Notes: generated from the sequence alone by a model not told the origin. DNA of 64,000 bases from Pseudophaeobacter flagellatus (GCF_021228235.1 NZ_JAJQRG010000004.1:124001-188000); one strand, 5' to 3'; positions 1 through 9,261 are shown, numbered from the stretch's first letter. Made by a program: numbers and translations.

Positions 1-1
1 T

Positions 2-430
2 GCAGACGGACAAGTCATGGCAATGTTGCTTGATTTCATCCCCGAAGCCATCGCGTTGGGCGCAGCGCTTGCGACCGGAGAACCAGTCGGTTTTTTGTTG
101 GCCTTGCTGATTGCCCTGCAGAATTTCCCCGAAGGGTTTAACGCTTACCGGGAAATTAGCGCCGATAGTGATCAGAAACCAAAGGCGCTTTTGGCTTGTT
201 TCATGGCCCTGGCGTTGATCGGGCCTGTTGCCGCGTTTCTTGGCCATCAATTTCTTGCCGACAGTCCCGCCCTTATTGGTGGGGTGATGCTGTTCGCCGC
301 AAGCGGCATCATCTATCTGACCTTTGAAGACATTGCACCGCAAGCCGTCCTGCAAGCCCATTGGGCACCGCCGCTGGGCGCGGTTGCCGGTTTTCTGCTC
401 GGCTTGGTTGGTTCCATCGTCATTTCCTGA
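2..430 (+). CDS. ZIP-family metal transporter, C-terminal part
   Basis: This gene is cut by the window start: the frame is open from base 2 and the ATG at base 17 is probably internal. The visible part is strongly hydrophobic with about four membrane segments. It carries two copies of the ZIP-type metal-site pattern, DFIPEAIALG near the start and LQNFPEGFN about 25 residues later. In ZIP transporters these motifs lie in neighbouring helices and bind the divalent cation during import. The first motif has Asp and Ala where His and Gly are usual. The ion (zinc, iron or manganese) cannot be told from this fragment. Confidence 0.75.
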   Translation, partial: ADGQVMAMLLDFIPEAIALGAALATGEPVGFLLALLIALQNFPEGFNAYREISADSDQKPKALLACFMALALIGPVAAFLGHQFLADSPALIGGVMLFAASGIIYLTFEDIAPQAVLQAHWAPPLGAVAGFLLGLVGSIVIS

Positions 431-479
431 ATGGGCGGGCCTCCTTCAGGACTGGAGGGGGCAGCAGCGGCCACGCAGA

Positions 480-1913
480 TCATAAAATCGGACCAACCGT
501 CGCGACAACGTTGTTCCAGATTCTATGCTGTGGTGACCAGGCTAATACATCAGCGAGATCAACCGATTGCGACCTGGAGATATAGGATTCCTGTCTTGCG
601 TGAATACGGTCTGTCATCGCTTGATCTTGAAACAGGATGTTGTTTTCGTAGTTCAGGTCGAAACTGCGCAGATCTAGATTTGTTGACCCAATGACAGAGA
701 CCTTTCCATCCATTGTGAAGGTCTTGGCGTGCAGCAATCCACCCTGAAATTCGTGAATGATGCAGCCTGACTCCAGCAATCGGCGATAAAAGCTGCGGCT
801 TGCGGCTGCTACAACCCAGCTGTCGTTCCGCGCCGGGAATATCAGGGTCACGCGAATGCCACGGTATGCCGCCGCGCAAAGCGATTCCAGCAATGTCGCA
901 TCCGGCACAAAGTAGGGCGTCGAAATTGTAATCTCGCTGCGGGCACAGGCAATCAGGCTGGAAAAGAGCTGCGGCGTCGCGCTGCGGCGCACTGTCGGGC
1001 CGTCACCGACAACGAGAGCGGGGAACCCGTCTGACTGGGCGGTCTCGCCGGATGGGATTTTGTCGAATTTCTCACCTGTTGCTGCTGTCCAGTCGCTTAT
1101 GAACAACAACTGGTTCTGGGCAACAACGGGTCCTTTGAATCGCAGCATGATATCAACCCAGGGCGCATATTTCGGTTTCACCAGATATTCTGGATCGGCT
1201 GAATTGCGGCTGCCGCAATAGGTTATGCTGCCATCAATCACGGTAATCTTGCGGTGGTTGCGCATGTCAATGCGGCTGGTCAGTATCGTACGGACTGGAT
1301 TGCTCAGCGAGAGCGATACGGCAAGTCGTACGCCGGCCGCCTCCATCCGTCGCCACAACTGCGAAGCGATGAGCCTGCGTGAGCCAAGCCCGTCGGCCAT
1401 GGCGCGGCAGGTGACGCCACGGGCGCTGGCGCGCATCAGCGCTTCGGCAAGGCGGGTTCCGGTCCGATCACCCAGCCAGATGTAATAGAGCACATGAACA
1501 TGGTCGGTTGCGCTGTCGATGTCCTGCACCATCCTGTCTACCGTTTCTTCGGGCGTCTCCAGCAGTTCCGCCTGATTGTTTGGCAGGGGGTAAAGCCCGT
1601 TTATCGAGGCGGCATATTGAAAGGCCGGAACATAGGCCGGGTCAATCAAGCTGGTGCCGGTCTCCGGATCCCCCGCCACCGCGCTGGACAGCGCATCGAG
1701 TTCTGCGCGTATCTCTCGGCGTTTTTTACTGGCGCGATGGCCAATATCGACTTCCCCAAAGAGAAAATAGGCAGAGCTGCCAAAGTAGGGAACGACATTG
1801 ATCACGATAAACCAGGCAAGCCGTGCAGGCGGCGACAGGTCATCTCGCAGCAGGATTCGGATAGTAAATGCCAAGACCAGCAGAGCGTGGCCGACGCTTA
1901 GTACGATCAGCAC
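480..1913 (-). CDS. cls: Phospholipase D family protein, cardiolipin synthase type
   Basis: A 477-residue protein with two N-terminal membrane helices followed by two phospholipase D domains. The HKD motifs are HRKITVID near residue 220 and HAKTFTMD near 395, each followed by a GS.N element. Members of this layout join two phosphatidylglycerols to make cardiolipin at the inner membrane. The open frame extends to 2027, but I chose the GTG at 1913: it overlaps the stop of the upstream gene in GTGCTGA, has an AAGGGGG ribosome site, and starts directly with the first helix. The pair is therefore probably translationally coupled. A related PLD phosphodiesterase with another lipid substrate is possible. 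Confidence 0.85.
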   Translation of the reverse strand: MLIVLSVGHALLVLAFTIRILLRDDLSPPARLAWFIVINVVPYFGSSAYFLFGEVDIGHRASKKRREIRAELDALSSAVAGDPETGTSLIDPAYVPAFQYAASINGLYPLPNNQAELLETPEETVDRMVQDIDSATDHVHVLYYIWLGDRTGTRLAEALMRASARGVTCRAMADGLGSRRLIASQLWRRMEAAGVRLAVSLSLSNPVRTILTSRIDMRNHRKITVIDGSITYCGSRNSADPEYLVKPKYAPWVDIMLRFKGPVVAQNQLLFISDWTAATGEKFDKIPSGETAQSDGFPALVVGDGPTVRRSATPQLFSSLIACARSEITISTPYFVPDATLLESLCAAAYRGIRVTLIFPARNDSWVVAAASRSFYRRLLESGCIIHEFQGGLLHAKTFTMDGKVSVIGSTNLDLRSFDLNYENNILFQDQAMTDRIHARQESYISRSQSVDLADVLAWSPQHRIWNNVVATVGPIL

Positions 1914-2593
1914 GTGGTGTGCCCCCTTGAGATTACAAAGTCGAGCACCACCGGTAAGTGGTCCGATGCGCGGCGCGCTTTCAGTGACGTGTGAACGCTG
2001 GATGTAATCGCGGAAATCCCTCCGCATAGGATAAACCTGTCCAAGGCAGCAACCCGGCGGCTGGCGTGAAAGCTGAAGCCGGGGGTGATCACTTCATGTC
2101 CGTGCACCGGCAGTTTTCGGCCCCAGTGGTTGAAATCACCGGCGATAACTGTGGGAATGCCGGAATTGCCTACATGGGCGCAGAGCGCCTTGAGCTGCTG
2201 TTTTCTTATGCCGCTGGTAAGGGCGAGATGTGCGCCAATGACGATGAAGCCCGTCATCTTGAAATGGGCGGCAATCGCGCCGCGCGGTTCACGTGCAGGC
2301 AGGGCAATGCGTTCCGTGCCCGGTGTCGGAAAATGCTCACCCCGATACAAGATTGCATTTCCATGCCAGCCATGGCTCTGGCTGTTTAGCGAATGCCGTG
2401 CCAGAACAAGGCCATGCTCTTGTTGCAGACGGTCAAGCGGCAGGACGCCGGGGCGCTGGCCAAGGCGCTTGTCGGCCTCTTGCAGTACCACGATGTCTGC
2501 ATCAAGTTCACCAATAACATCCACAATCCGGTGCGGATCTCGCCGCCAGTCAAGCCCAAAGGCCTTGCGGATATTGTAGCTTGCCAGTCTCAT
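1907..2593 (-). CDS. Endonuclease/exonuclease/phosphatase family protein
   Basis: A 228-residue single-domain EEP-fold protein. Metal and active-site elements are visible in order: SYNIRKA at the N-terminus, the metal-binding glutamate in LQEAD, GAHLALTSG in the middle, GDFNHWG, and the C-terminal SDHLPVV. No signal peptide or membrane segment is apparent, so it should act in the cytoplasm on a phosphodiester or phosphomonoester substrate that the sequence does not identify. Its stop codon overlaps the GTG start of the downstream cardiolipin-synthase-type gene, an arrangement that hints at phospholipid or headgroup metabolism rather than DNA repair. Confidence 0.85.
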   Translation of the reverse strand: MRLASYNIRKAFGLDWRRDPHRIVDVIGELDADIVVLQEADKRLGQRPGVLPLDRLQQEHGLVLARHSLNSQSHGWHGNAILYRGEHFPTPGTERIALPAREPRGAIAAHFKMTGFIVIGAHLALTSGIRKQQLKALCAHVGNSGIPTVIAGDFNHWGRKLPVHGHEVITPGFSFHASRRVAALDRFILCGGISAITSSVHTSLKARRASDHLPVVLDFVISRGHTTC

Positions 2594-2776
2594 CAGCTAC
2601 CTGCTGCCTCAAGTCATCATGTCGGGTGTATACTGGCAGGAGGTCCAGGGACATGAAAGCGAGAACCTGCGCAATAGAGCGCATTCAGATCTTCCATCGT
2701 GTCGCGGAATTCATCTATCCTAGATACGTTGCAGTGCGTGACGCAGGCCCTGCGCCCAGTCGATGCCAAACGCCGT

Positions 2777-3214
2777 TCAGACGGTCAGGCGCGCCAGATA
2801 GTCTGAGTGGGTAGCAAAGAAAGAGCGGATCAGGGTTGCAACCTGGCGATCGAGGCCGCGCAGCCGTGGCAATTCCTCAAGCACCCGATCCAGCCCAGTC
2901 AGCCCGTCTGCGTCACCCAGATCCTCGGGGCGCGCGAAACCCATCGACCAGGCGGGAAACAGGCGGTCGGGCACTTCGCCTTGAACCAGCCGTAGAAATT
3001 GTGTGTGGTTGGGGTTTGCAGCGATACGGGTGATACAGGCCTCGACCGCTTCACGCTCTCCCTCCAGCACCTGCAGGAATGATCCGTCGTGGTACATCAA
3101 TAGACCACTGATATGATCGCGTTGATTATTGCGGCGGGCCACGGCCAGCAGGGCCTCAAGCTGTGCGTCTGAAAACAAGTTCGTCGCAGCACTTATATAG
3201 ACAGTCCTGTACAT
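2777..3214 (-). CDS. BLUF-domain blue-light sensor
   Basis: A 145-residue protein consisting of one BLUF domain plus a short helical tail. The flavin-contacting residues are all in place: Tyr6 (TVYIS), Asn30 (RNN), Gln48 (SFLQVLEG), Trp89 and Met91 (PAWSMGF). These correspond with a constant offset of 15 to Tyr21, Asn45, Gln63, Trp104 and Met106 of AppA. The hydrogen-bond switch of FAD photochemistry should therefore work. There is no fused output domain, so signalling must go through a protein partner or oligomer change, as in short BLUF proteins such as BlrB. It stands alone between two unrelated minus-strand genes, so the target is not evident. Confidence 0.92.
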   Translation of the reverse strand: MYRTVYISAATNLFSDAQLEALLAVARRNNQRDHISGLLMYHDGSFLQVLEGEREAVEACITRIAANPNHTQFLRLVQGEVPDRLFPAWSMGFARPEDLGDADGLTGLDRVLEELPRLRGLDRQVATLIRSFFATHSDYLARLTV

Positions 3215-3292
3215 GATCCGGCCTATGGTTGTTATAAGGAGACCCTAACCCAGGCTCGCCGATCAGGCTATTCATTTGGTTGACGCGGGGTA

Positions 3293-4204
3293 TCATACCA
3301 CCAACCCCTCGCTCTTGAGGCTCTCGATCTCGTCGGCGATGGCCTGAGCAAAGGCCTGCCCAACCGGGCTGAGCGGGCGGCCGCGCGGCACGAATTGGGC
3401 GATGTCCCAGGTGATTTCAGGGATCAGCCGATGCGCTGTGACCTTCTTGGTATCAATCAGCCGCAGCGCCACCGGGTCGACGATGGCCAGGCCGACGCCG
3501 CGCTCGACCAGCCGCACAACCCCCTGCAGGGTGCGCAGCTCGGCGGCGATGGTGCGCCGCACATCAATCGTATCCATCATATTGTCGACGCGCTGGCGCA
3601 GCGGACTGTCAGGAGAGAGGTCGATGAACCATTCCTTGCGCAGCCTGGGCAGGGGGATTTCCTCGACCGTGCCAAGCGGGTGACCCCGCGGCATGATGCA
3701 GCGTGCAGCGCAATGGCCCAATGGCTTGGCATCGCCGCCAAAGGCCTCGGCGTTCAGGGTGATTCCAAAAGCAAGGTCGCAGCGCTGTTCAGAGATCATC
3801 CGCAGCAGCTCAGCCATGCCTACATCGACGATCTGCACCGTCGCCTGCGGGTGGGTTTCACGAAATCTTTGCAGCGCGTCGAGCAGAAATGTATCGCAGA
3901 ACACGGGCTGCGCGGCGATCACCAGATGGCCGACCTGGCCATTGGCAATGGCCACGGCCTCTTGCTCTAGATCATGTAATCCGGCGAGGTGACGCACCAC
4001 TGTCTGATGAAAGCGAAAGGCCTCTGGTGTGGGGGCCAAGCGGTTGCGTTTACGTAAGAAAAGCGTAAATTCGACCTTGTCCTCAAGCCCGGATAAAAGC
4101 CGACTGATCATCGGCTGGCTGGTCTGCAAATACTCGGCCGCGAGCTTGCCGCCGCCCAGCCGCATATAGGCGTCGAAGGCTTCCAGTTCTTTGAGTTTGT
4201 ACAT
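3293..4204 (-). CDS. LysR-family transcriptional regulator of the TTT operon
   Basis: A 303-residue LysR protein: winged helix-turn-helix in residues 1-60 (AEYLQTSQPMISRLLSGLE) and a periplasmic-binding-like effector domain afterwards. It is divergent from tctC with 120 bases between the starts, and a T-N11-A dyad lies 15 bases in front of its own ATG. The usual logic of the family is autorepression and ligand-dependent activation of the divergent operon. The inducer would be the substrate of the TTT transporter or of the ArgE-like enzyme. Confidence 0.88.
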   Translation of the reverse strand: MYKLKELEAFDAYMRLGGGKLAAEYLQTSQPMISRLLSGLEDKVEFTLFLRKRNRLAPTPEAFRFHQTVVRHLAGLHDLEQEAVAIANGQVGHLVIAAQPVFCDTFLLDALQRFRETHPQATVQIVDVGMAELLRMISEQRCDLAFGITLNAEAFGGDAKPLGHCAARCIMPRGHPLGTVEEIPLPRLRKEWFIDLSPDSPLRQRVDNMMDTIDVRRTIAAELRTLQGVVRLVERGVGLAIVDPVALRLIDTKKVTAHRLIPEITWDIAQFVPRGRPLSPVGQAFAQAIADEIESLKSEGLVV

Positions 4205-4219
4205 GATTGCCCCTCAGTA

Positions 4220-4232
4220 TGCATTTAATGCA
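4220..4232. promoter_or_regulatory. LysR-box candidate
   Basis: The sequence TGCATTTAATGCA is a perfect 6-bp dyad around one central base and fits the T-N11-A consensus of LysR-type regulators. It lies in the intergenic region between the LysR gene and tctC, close to the LysR start, where the autoregulatory recognition site is normally found. Function is inferred from motif and position only. Confidence 0.55.
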
Positions 4233-4324
4233 ACTGACGGCATGCCATTGTCAACAATCGCATACTGTGGATGGTGTCGCCAATCCAACAGCTCCGGATT
4301 TTCCGGACCAGACGTGAGGTGAAC

Positions 4325-5296
4325 ATGAAAAAACTACTCGGATCGATTGCTCTTGCTATGATCGCCATGACCGGCCCGCTTGCGGCTCAAACCTATCCAG
4401 ATCAGGCGGTGACGCTGGTTGTTCCCTATGGCCCTGGCGGCGCCTCTGACCTTGCCGGTCGCGCCCTGGCAGAGACCGCTCAGCCCGCATTGGGCCAGCC
4501 CGTGACCGTGATGAACCGGCCGGGTGCTGGTGGTATGAACGGTGCCCGCTCGGTTGCGGCTGCTGATGCTGATGGCTACACGCTGCTGCTGGCCCGTGTT
4601 GGCATGGCGCTGTCACCCGCCGTGATGCCGGACTCTGCCGTGCCGTGGGATTCCTATACCTTCCTGGGCATGCTGGAAGCCACGCCAATGATCCTCGCCG
4701 TGCGCAGCGATGCCCCCCATGATTCTGTCGAGGCGCTGATTGCCGCTATCGAGGACGGCAAGGGTGGTATGACCTATGCCGCGTCGGGCGCCACTGCGAT
4801 TGACGGTTTCACCACTCAGGCTCTGCTGGCTGACAACGACCTTGACCCGCTGACAGCGGCGACCCTGGTGCCTTACAAAGGTGGCGGCGCCTTGGCCACG
4901 GCACTGCTGGGCGGTCACGTGGATTTTGTTGCCATGTCCGCTGGGTCGCTGATGCCGCATATCGAAAGCGGAGATCTCAAGGCGCTGATGGTCTTTGCGC
5001 CCAAGCGCATGGACAGCCTGCCCGATGTCGCCACCGCGCAAGAGCTGGGGTATGAAACCGCTGGCCAGATCGGTGGCTGGAGTGCGCTTTACGGTCCCAA
5101 GGACCTGCCCGAAGCGGTTGTCGCCAAATGGAACACCGTTCTGGCTGACGTGGCCACTAATGAGCAGTGGCTGGAACTGGCGCGCCGTCGTGGTTCTATC
5201 TCGACAATCGGTGATGTCGACATGACCGAGTTTGCCAAGCAGCAGTATGAACTGTTCAACGGTCTGGCGAAGGACTTCGGTTACCTGCCCAACTAA
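4325..5296 (+). CDS. tctC: TTT-family periplasmic solute-binding receptor
   Basis: A 323-residue Bug/TctC receptor. The ATG at 4325 follows a GAGGTG ribosome site and opens a clear signal peptide (MKKLL, hydrophobic core, cleavage after AAQ near residue 22). The mature protein begins with the family hallmark VTLVVPYGPGGASD. It captures a carboxylated solute in the periplasm and hands it to TctAB, which uses the ion gradient. Earlier in-frame ATGs add only a non-hydrophobic extension and were discarded. The following genes tctB and tctA complete the system; the ligand cannot be read from sequence, but the adjoining deacylase suggests an N-acylated amino acid or similar compound. Confidence 0.92.
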   Translation: MKKLLGSIALAMIAMTGPLAAQTYPDQAVTLVVPYGPGGASDLAGRALAETAQPALGQPVTVMNRPGAGGMNGARSVAAADADGYTLLLARVGMALSPAVMPDSAVPWDSYTFLGMLEATPMILAVRSDAPHDSVEALIAAIEDGKGGMTYAASGATAIDGFTTQALLADNDLDPLTAATLVPYKGGGALATALLGGHVDFVAMSAGSLMPHIESGDLKALMVFAPKRMDSLPDVATAQELGYETAGQIGGWSALYGPKDLPEAVVAKWNTVLADVATNEQWLELARRRGSISTIGDVDMTEFAKQQYELFNGLAKDFGYLPN

Positions 5297-5395
5297 GGGC
5301 GCGCCGTACAGGCCCCTTTACGACCTACTGGCGTGGCCCGGATCGGGCCGCGCCGCTCTCCTCATACGAGGACCTTTTCCCCCAGGAGTCTCGCC

Positions 5396-5890
5396 ATGTC
5401 CAAGCCCGTCCTGCGGGGGCTGGTAATTGCCGCGTTCTTTGCGCTTACCGCCTTCGCCCTGGTTCCTACATTTGTGCCCCGTCCCGCGTTCATTCCCGGT
5501 TTTGCACCGCCGCCGGACATGTGGCCGCGCACTGTTTCGCTGATCGGGATCGCGCTTGGCCTACTGGCGTTGTGCCTGGCGTTGACCAGGCCGGCAGCAG
5601 AGGAAGAGCCCATCGAAACCGATGGCAGCAGCCCATGGCGCATGGGGCTGCGGTTCGCTGGATTGGTGGGCGTTTTCGGCCTGTTCCTGGCACTGATACC
5701 GTACCTTGGCTTTCTGCTCTCGACCATGGCGCTGACGCTGGTTGTGGTGCTGATGACCGGCGAGCGCGACCACAAGCTGTGGATCTTTTTGCTGTCTTTT
5801 GTCGGGCCAGGGCTGCTGCTTCTTTTCTTCACCTACTCGCTCGGCACCCAGTTTCCCAAGGGCGCGCTGACCAAGCCCTTTGGCTTCTGA
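5396..5890 (+). CDS. tctB: TTT transporter small membrane subunit
   Basis: A 164-residue membrane protein with four predicted helices and a charged loop after the second, the layout of TctB. It pairs with the large TctA subunit in the inner membrane. The start at 5396 has an AGGAG site ten bases upstream. The frame is open for 21 codons further upstream, but that part is polar and lacks a ribosome site. It sits 12 bases before tctA and 99 bases after tctC, which has no obvious terminator, so all three are probably one transcript. Confidence 0.88.
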   Translation: MSKPVLRGLVIAAFFALTAFALVPTFVPRPAFIPGFAPPPDMWPRTVSLIGIALGLLALCLALTRPAAEEEPIETDGSSPWRMGLRFAGLVGVFGLFLALIPYLGFLLSTMALTLVVVLMTGERDHKLWIFLLSFVGPGLLLLFFTYSLGTQFPKGALTKPFGF

Positions 5891-5902
5891 TAGGAGATAT
5901 CC

Positions 5903-7393
5903 ATGCTCAACGAAATTCTATCGGCGCTGCAATCGGTTGCCACGCTCCAGAACCTGCTGATCATGATCGCAGGTATCTGGGGTGGGGTCATTGTTGGAGC
6001 CATCCCCGGCATGACCGGAACTATGGCGGTGACCTTGGCATTGCCCTTCACCTTCTACATGGATCCGGTGCCCTCGATTCTCCTGTTAGTCGCCCTGTAC
6101 AAGGGCTCCACCTATGGGGGGTCGGTCTCGGCCATCCTGATCAAGACGCCGGGCACCGCCTCGGCAGCCTGTACCGCGCTTGACGGCTATCCGCTGGCCC
6201 AACAGGGCAAGGCGGGCAAGGCGCTGAACATGGCGCTGTATTCTTCGGTGATCGGTGACTTCATATCCAATCTTTCGCTGATCTTCTTTGCCGCGCCGCT
6301 TGCCATCCTGGCGCTGCAGATCGGTCCGCCTGAATTCTTTATGCTGATGCTGTTTGCGCTGACCACCGTGGCCGGCGTGTCCGGCAATTCGCTACTGCTT
6401 GGCCTGGTGTCAGCGGCCCTGGGGCTGCTGTTAGCGACGGTTGGCGAAGACATGTACGGTTCGTTCCGTTTTGCCTTTACCCCTGACATGCAGGCGGGGC
6501 TGTCGATTGCGCCAGTGCTGATCGGTCTGTTTGCGCTGCCCGAGCTGATAAAACTGGTGGTGATGCGGGTGGCCAAGACGGAAAAGGCTGCGACACTTGG
6601 CGCACAACATGTGACACGAGAAGAGTTCATGGGCTCGTTGCGCAGTATTCTGAAAGGCTCTGTGATAGGCTCTGTTCTGGGGGCAATCCCCGGTATTGGC
6701 CCCTCATCGGCAGCGTTCTTTTCTTATGGCGAGGCGCAGCGCAGTTCCAAGCGCGGCAGCAAGTTTGGCAAGGGAGAGTTGGAGGGCATCGCCGCGTCGG
6801 AATCGGCTAACAACGGTGCCTGTGGCGCAACAATGATCCCATTGCTGGCGCTTGGGGTGCCGGGCGACGTGATCACCGGCGTCATGCTGGGGGCCTTTAT
6901 GATTCAGGGACTGACGCCTGGTCCGCTGCTGTTCCAGACCAATATGCACGAGGTTTATATGCTGCTGATCGGCATGCTGATATCCTCTGTTCTGCTGTTC
7001 TTTGCAGGCAAGGCAACCATGCGTATGTTTGCCAAGGTGTCCTATATCCCGCAGACGCTCCTGACACCGCTGGTGCTGCTGTTGTGCATCTTTGGCATCT
7101 ATTCGATCGCCTCAAGCACCTTTGATGTGGCGGTACTGCTGGTTATGGGGCTGGTCGGCTTTGGCATGTTCCTGCTGAACATTCCGGCCGCGCCATTCCT
7201 GATCGCCTTTATCCTTGGCCCGATGCTGGAAGAAAACCTGCGCCGAGCGATGGCAATCTCACGCGGGGATCCGTCAGTCCTGCTCTCCACCCCGATTACC
7301 TGGATCTTTGCTGCGCTGATCGTGTTTGCGCTAGGCTTTACGCTGCGCCGTGAAATCCGAAAATCCAAGACAGAAAGACAAGTTGCACAATGA
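5903..7393 (+). CDS. tctA: TTT transporter large membrane subunit
   Basis: A 496-residue, roughly twelve-helix permease. Two internally related signature loops are present: GAIPGMTGTMAV near residue 32 and GAIPGIGPSSAAFF near 257, the paired glycine/proline motifs of TctA. It forms the solute channel with TctB and receives substrate from TctC. Its stop overlaps the ATG of the ArgE-like gene by four bases (ATGA), which ties uptake to the hydrolase in the same operon. Confidence 0.93.
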   Translation: MLNEILSALQSVATLQNLLIMIAGIWGGVIVGAIPGMTGTMAVTLALPFTFYMDPVPSILLLVALYKGSTYGGSVSAILIKTPGTASAACTALDGYPLAQQGKAGKALNMALYSSVIGDFISNLSLIFFAAPLAILALQIGPPEFFMLMLFALTTVAGVSGNSLLLGLVSAALGLLLATVGEDMYGSFRFAFTPDMQAGLSIAPVLIGLFALPELIKLVVMRVAKTEKAATLGAQHVTREEFMGSLRSILKGSVIGSVLGAIPGIGPSSAAFFSYGEAQRSSKRGSKFGKGELEGIAASESANNGACGATMIPLLALGVPGDVITGVMLGAFMIQGLTPGPLLFQTNMHEVYMLLIGMLISSVLLFFAGKATMRMFAKVSYIPQTLLTPLVLLLCIFGIYSIASSTFDVAVLLVMGLVGFGMFLLNIPAAPFLIAFILGPMLEENLRRAMAISRGDPSVLLSTPITWIFAALIVFALGFTLRREIRKSKTERQVAQ

Positions 7394-8601
7394 CATACCA
7401 GAGCGAGACCCTCTGCGCCGAGGATCGGGTGAAACGCGCAGGCCAACATCTTTGCGATCTGATCGCCTTTGATACGGTGTCGTGCAATGGCAACCGGGCT
7501 CTGATCGACCACATGGCCGCCTATCTCGGGGATCTCGGCGCACGCATCACCATCCTGCCCGACGAAACCGGTGCCAAGGCCAACCTCGTCGCGGCCTTCG
7601 GTCCCGAAGATGTGGCTGGTCTGGTCTGGTCAGGCCATACTGATGTGGTGCCCGCAGTTGAGCCAGAATGGCAAAGCGATCCCTTCGTTGCAGAGCTGCG
7701 GGAAGGTAAGCTTTATGGGCGGGGGGCCTGCGACATGAAGGGCTTTGCGGCCTGCGCCATGGCAGTTGCCCCCGATCTGGCCGCTGCAAAGCTGACCCGG
7801 CCCGTTTACCTGTGCTTTTCCTATGACGAAGAGGTGGGCTGCCTGGGCGCGCCTGCGATTGCGCGGTATTTGGCGGCGCTGCCCGCCCCGCCAGAATTCG
7901 CGATCATTGGTGAGCCTTCGATGATGCAGCTGGTGACCGGTCAGAAGGGCAAGATTGCCATGCGGGCACAGGTCAATGGCACCTCGGGACATTCCTCATT
8001 TGCGCCAGAGCATGTGAACGCCATCGAATACGCTGCCCAGGCCATCGCGCGTATCTCGGAGCGCGGCCGACTCTACGAGCTGGAAGGGCCATTTGATGCG
8101 GATTTTACGGTGCCACATGCGACCATGCTGGCAACCATGATCGAAGGGGGCGTCGCCACCAATGTCACCCCTGAAAGCTGCAGTTTCACCTTCGAACTGC
8201 GTGCGATCCCCGAGATGGACCCCGAGGCGGATATGGCCGTGCTGTTGGCGCAGATCGAGACAGAGGTGAGTGCGGCCATGGCAGCGAAGGCCGAAGGCAC
8301 CGGCATCACCTTTGAACGCATTTTTGCCTATCCGGCGATGGGTGAAGCGCGCAATACTCCTGGGTTTACCCGCTACGCATCTCTGTTGCCGACCTGGGGC
8401 GGCAAGGTTTCCTACGGGTCCGAAGGCGGCGTGTTCGAGCAACTGGGGGGCATTCCCTCGGTCATCATCGGGCCAGGTTCGATCGCGCAGGCGCACCGGC
8501 CGAATGAGTTTGTCTCGCTGGAGCAGCTGGGTCTTTGCATCGACTTTCTGGGCAGCCTCATATCGCACCTGTCGCTACAGTCTGACGCAGGGATGACCTG
8601 A
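7390..8601 (+). CDS. ArgE/DapE-type M20 deacylase (acetylornithine deacetylase-like)
   Basis: A 403-residue M20 metalloenzyme. The two-zinc centre is visible: the histidine in SGHTDVVP, the bridging aspartate in GRGACDMKG, the catalytic DEEVG glutamates, the GEPS loop and the late histidine in QAHRPNE. ArgE enzymes remove the acetyl group from N2-acetylornithine, but paralogues act on many N-acyl amino acids. Being the last gene of a solute uptake operon, it more likely processes the imported compound than serves arginine synthesis. The start overlaps the tctA stop. Confidence 0.85.
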   Translation: MTYQSETLCAEDRVKRAGQHLCDLIAFDTVSCNGNRALIDHMAAYLGDLGARITILPDETGAKANLVAAFGPEDVAGLVWSGHTDVVPAVEPEWQSDPFVAELREGKLYGRGACDMKGFAACAMAVAPDLAAAKLTRPVYLCFSYDEEVGCLGAPAIARYLAALPAPPEFAIIGEPSMMQLVTGQKGKIAMRAQVNGTSGHSSFAPEHVNAIEYAAQAIARISERGRLYELEGPFDADFTVPHATMLATMIEGGVATNVTPESCSFTFELRAIPEMDPEADMAVLLAQIETEVSAAMAAKAEGTGITFERIFAYPAMGEARNTPGFTRYASLLPTWGGKVSYGSEGGVFEQLGGIPSVIIGPGSIAQAHRPNEFVSLEQLGLCIDFLGSLISHLSLQSDAGMT

Positions 8602-8625
8602 GGTCGGCTTCCTTTGAGGGATGGT

Positions 8626-9261
8626 TCAGAGAACGTCGCTTCGCCTGAAAATCATGTTGGCGCGCAGCCCGAGGGGGAGAGGCTTCGCCCCGCGATTGAG
8701 TTGGATCACGGCCTCGACGCCCGGCAGCCGCCCGCTTTCCGTTGCCAGTTCGACCACCGAGATATGGACTTTGGAAAACCGCTCCATTGACTTGGCGCAG
8801 ACGTACCTCCTTATGCGCCCGCTCTTGAGCTCCTCAACCTCGCGGGACTTCAGAACGCCTGTGTCCATCAGGCTCCGTATCGTTCGAATGTTGATGCCGA
8901 GGATCTTGGCGGCACGGGTCGGGCGAACGGTTGCCTTGGCCGCTGCAGCGATGTGGGGCGGCACGGGGAGGCCGCAGAGCGTCAGGTAGCCCAGAATGTC
9001 GGGAATGCCGCGGTCGAAGATCACGAGGCCGGAGAGCGCCTGCGCGGCGCTGTAGGCGCGAAGGTCCCGCGCCAGCATCCTTTCGGCATAGGCCATGCGA
9101 TCCGCCCAAGGGAGGGCGTCTCCGCCGCTCTGCATCTCCTCGCGGATGATCGTGCGGCCGGATTCGGGGGTTGTGTGGAAGCCGCGGCGGGCGAGTTCGG
9201 TGATCAGGCTGGTCTTGCCCGCTCCGGGGCCGCCCGTCACGACGAAGAAATGGTCACTCAT
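8626..9261 (-). CDS. Chimeric gene: truncated AAA_28 P-loop ATPase joined to an HTH-type tail
   Basis: A 211-residue frame of two unrelated halves. Residues 1-108 match the AAA_28/NadR-like kinase type: Walker A GGPGAGKTS at 10-18, the LPWADR segment and FDRGIPD-LGY at 82-92. The expected second half of that ATPase is missing. From about residue 110 (near base 8937) the sequence becomes a helix-turn-helix-like stretch (AAKILGINIRTIRSLMDTGVL), then ELATESGRLPGV and a terminal FRRSDVL, which recall C-terminal domains of TniQ-like or other transposon-borne DNA-binding proteins. It lies just beyond the 3' end of tRNA-Ala. I read it as a recombination product, perhaps no longer functional; the TniQ likeness is tentative. 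Confidence 0.6.
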   Translation of the reverse strand: MSDHFFVVTGGPGAGKTSLITELARRGFHTTPESGRTIIREEMQSGGDALPWADRMAYAERMLARDLRAYSAAQALSGLVIFDRGIPDILGYLTLCGLPVPPHIAAAAKATVRPTRAAKILGINIRTIRSLMDTGVLKSREVEELKSGRIRRYVCAKSMERFSKVHISVVELATESGRLPGVEAVIQLNRGAKPLPLGLRANMIFRRSDVL

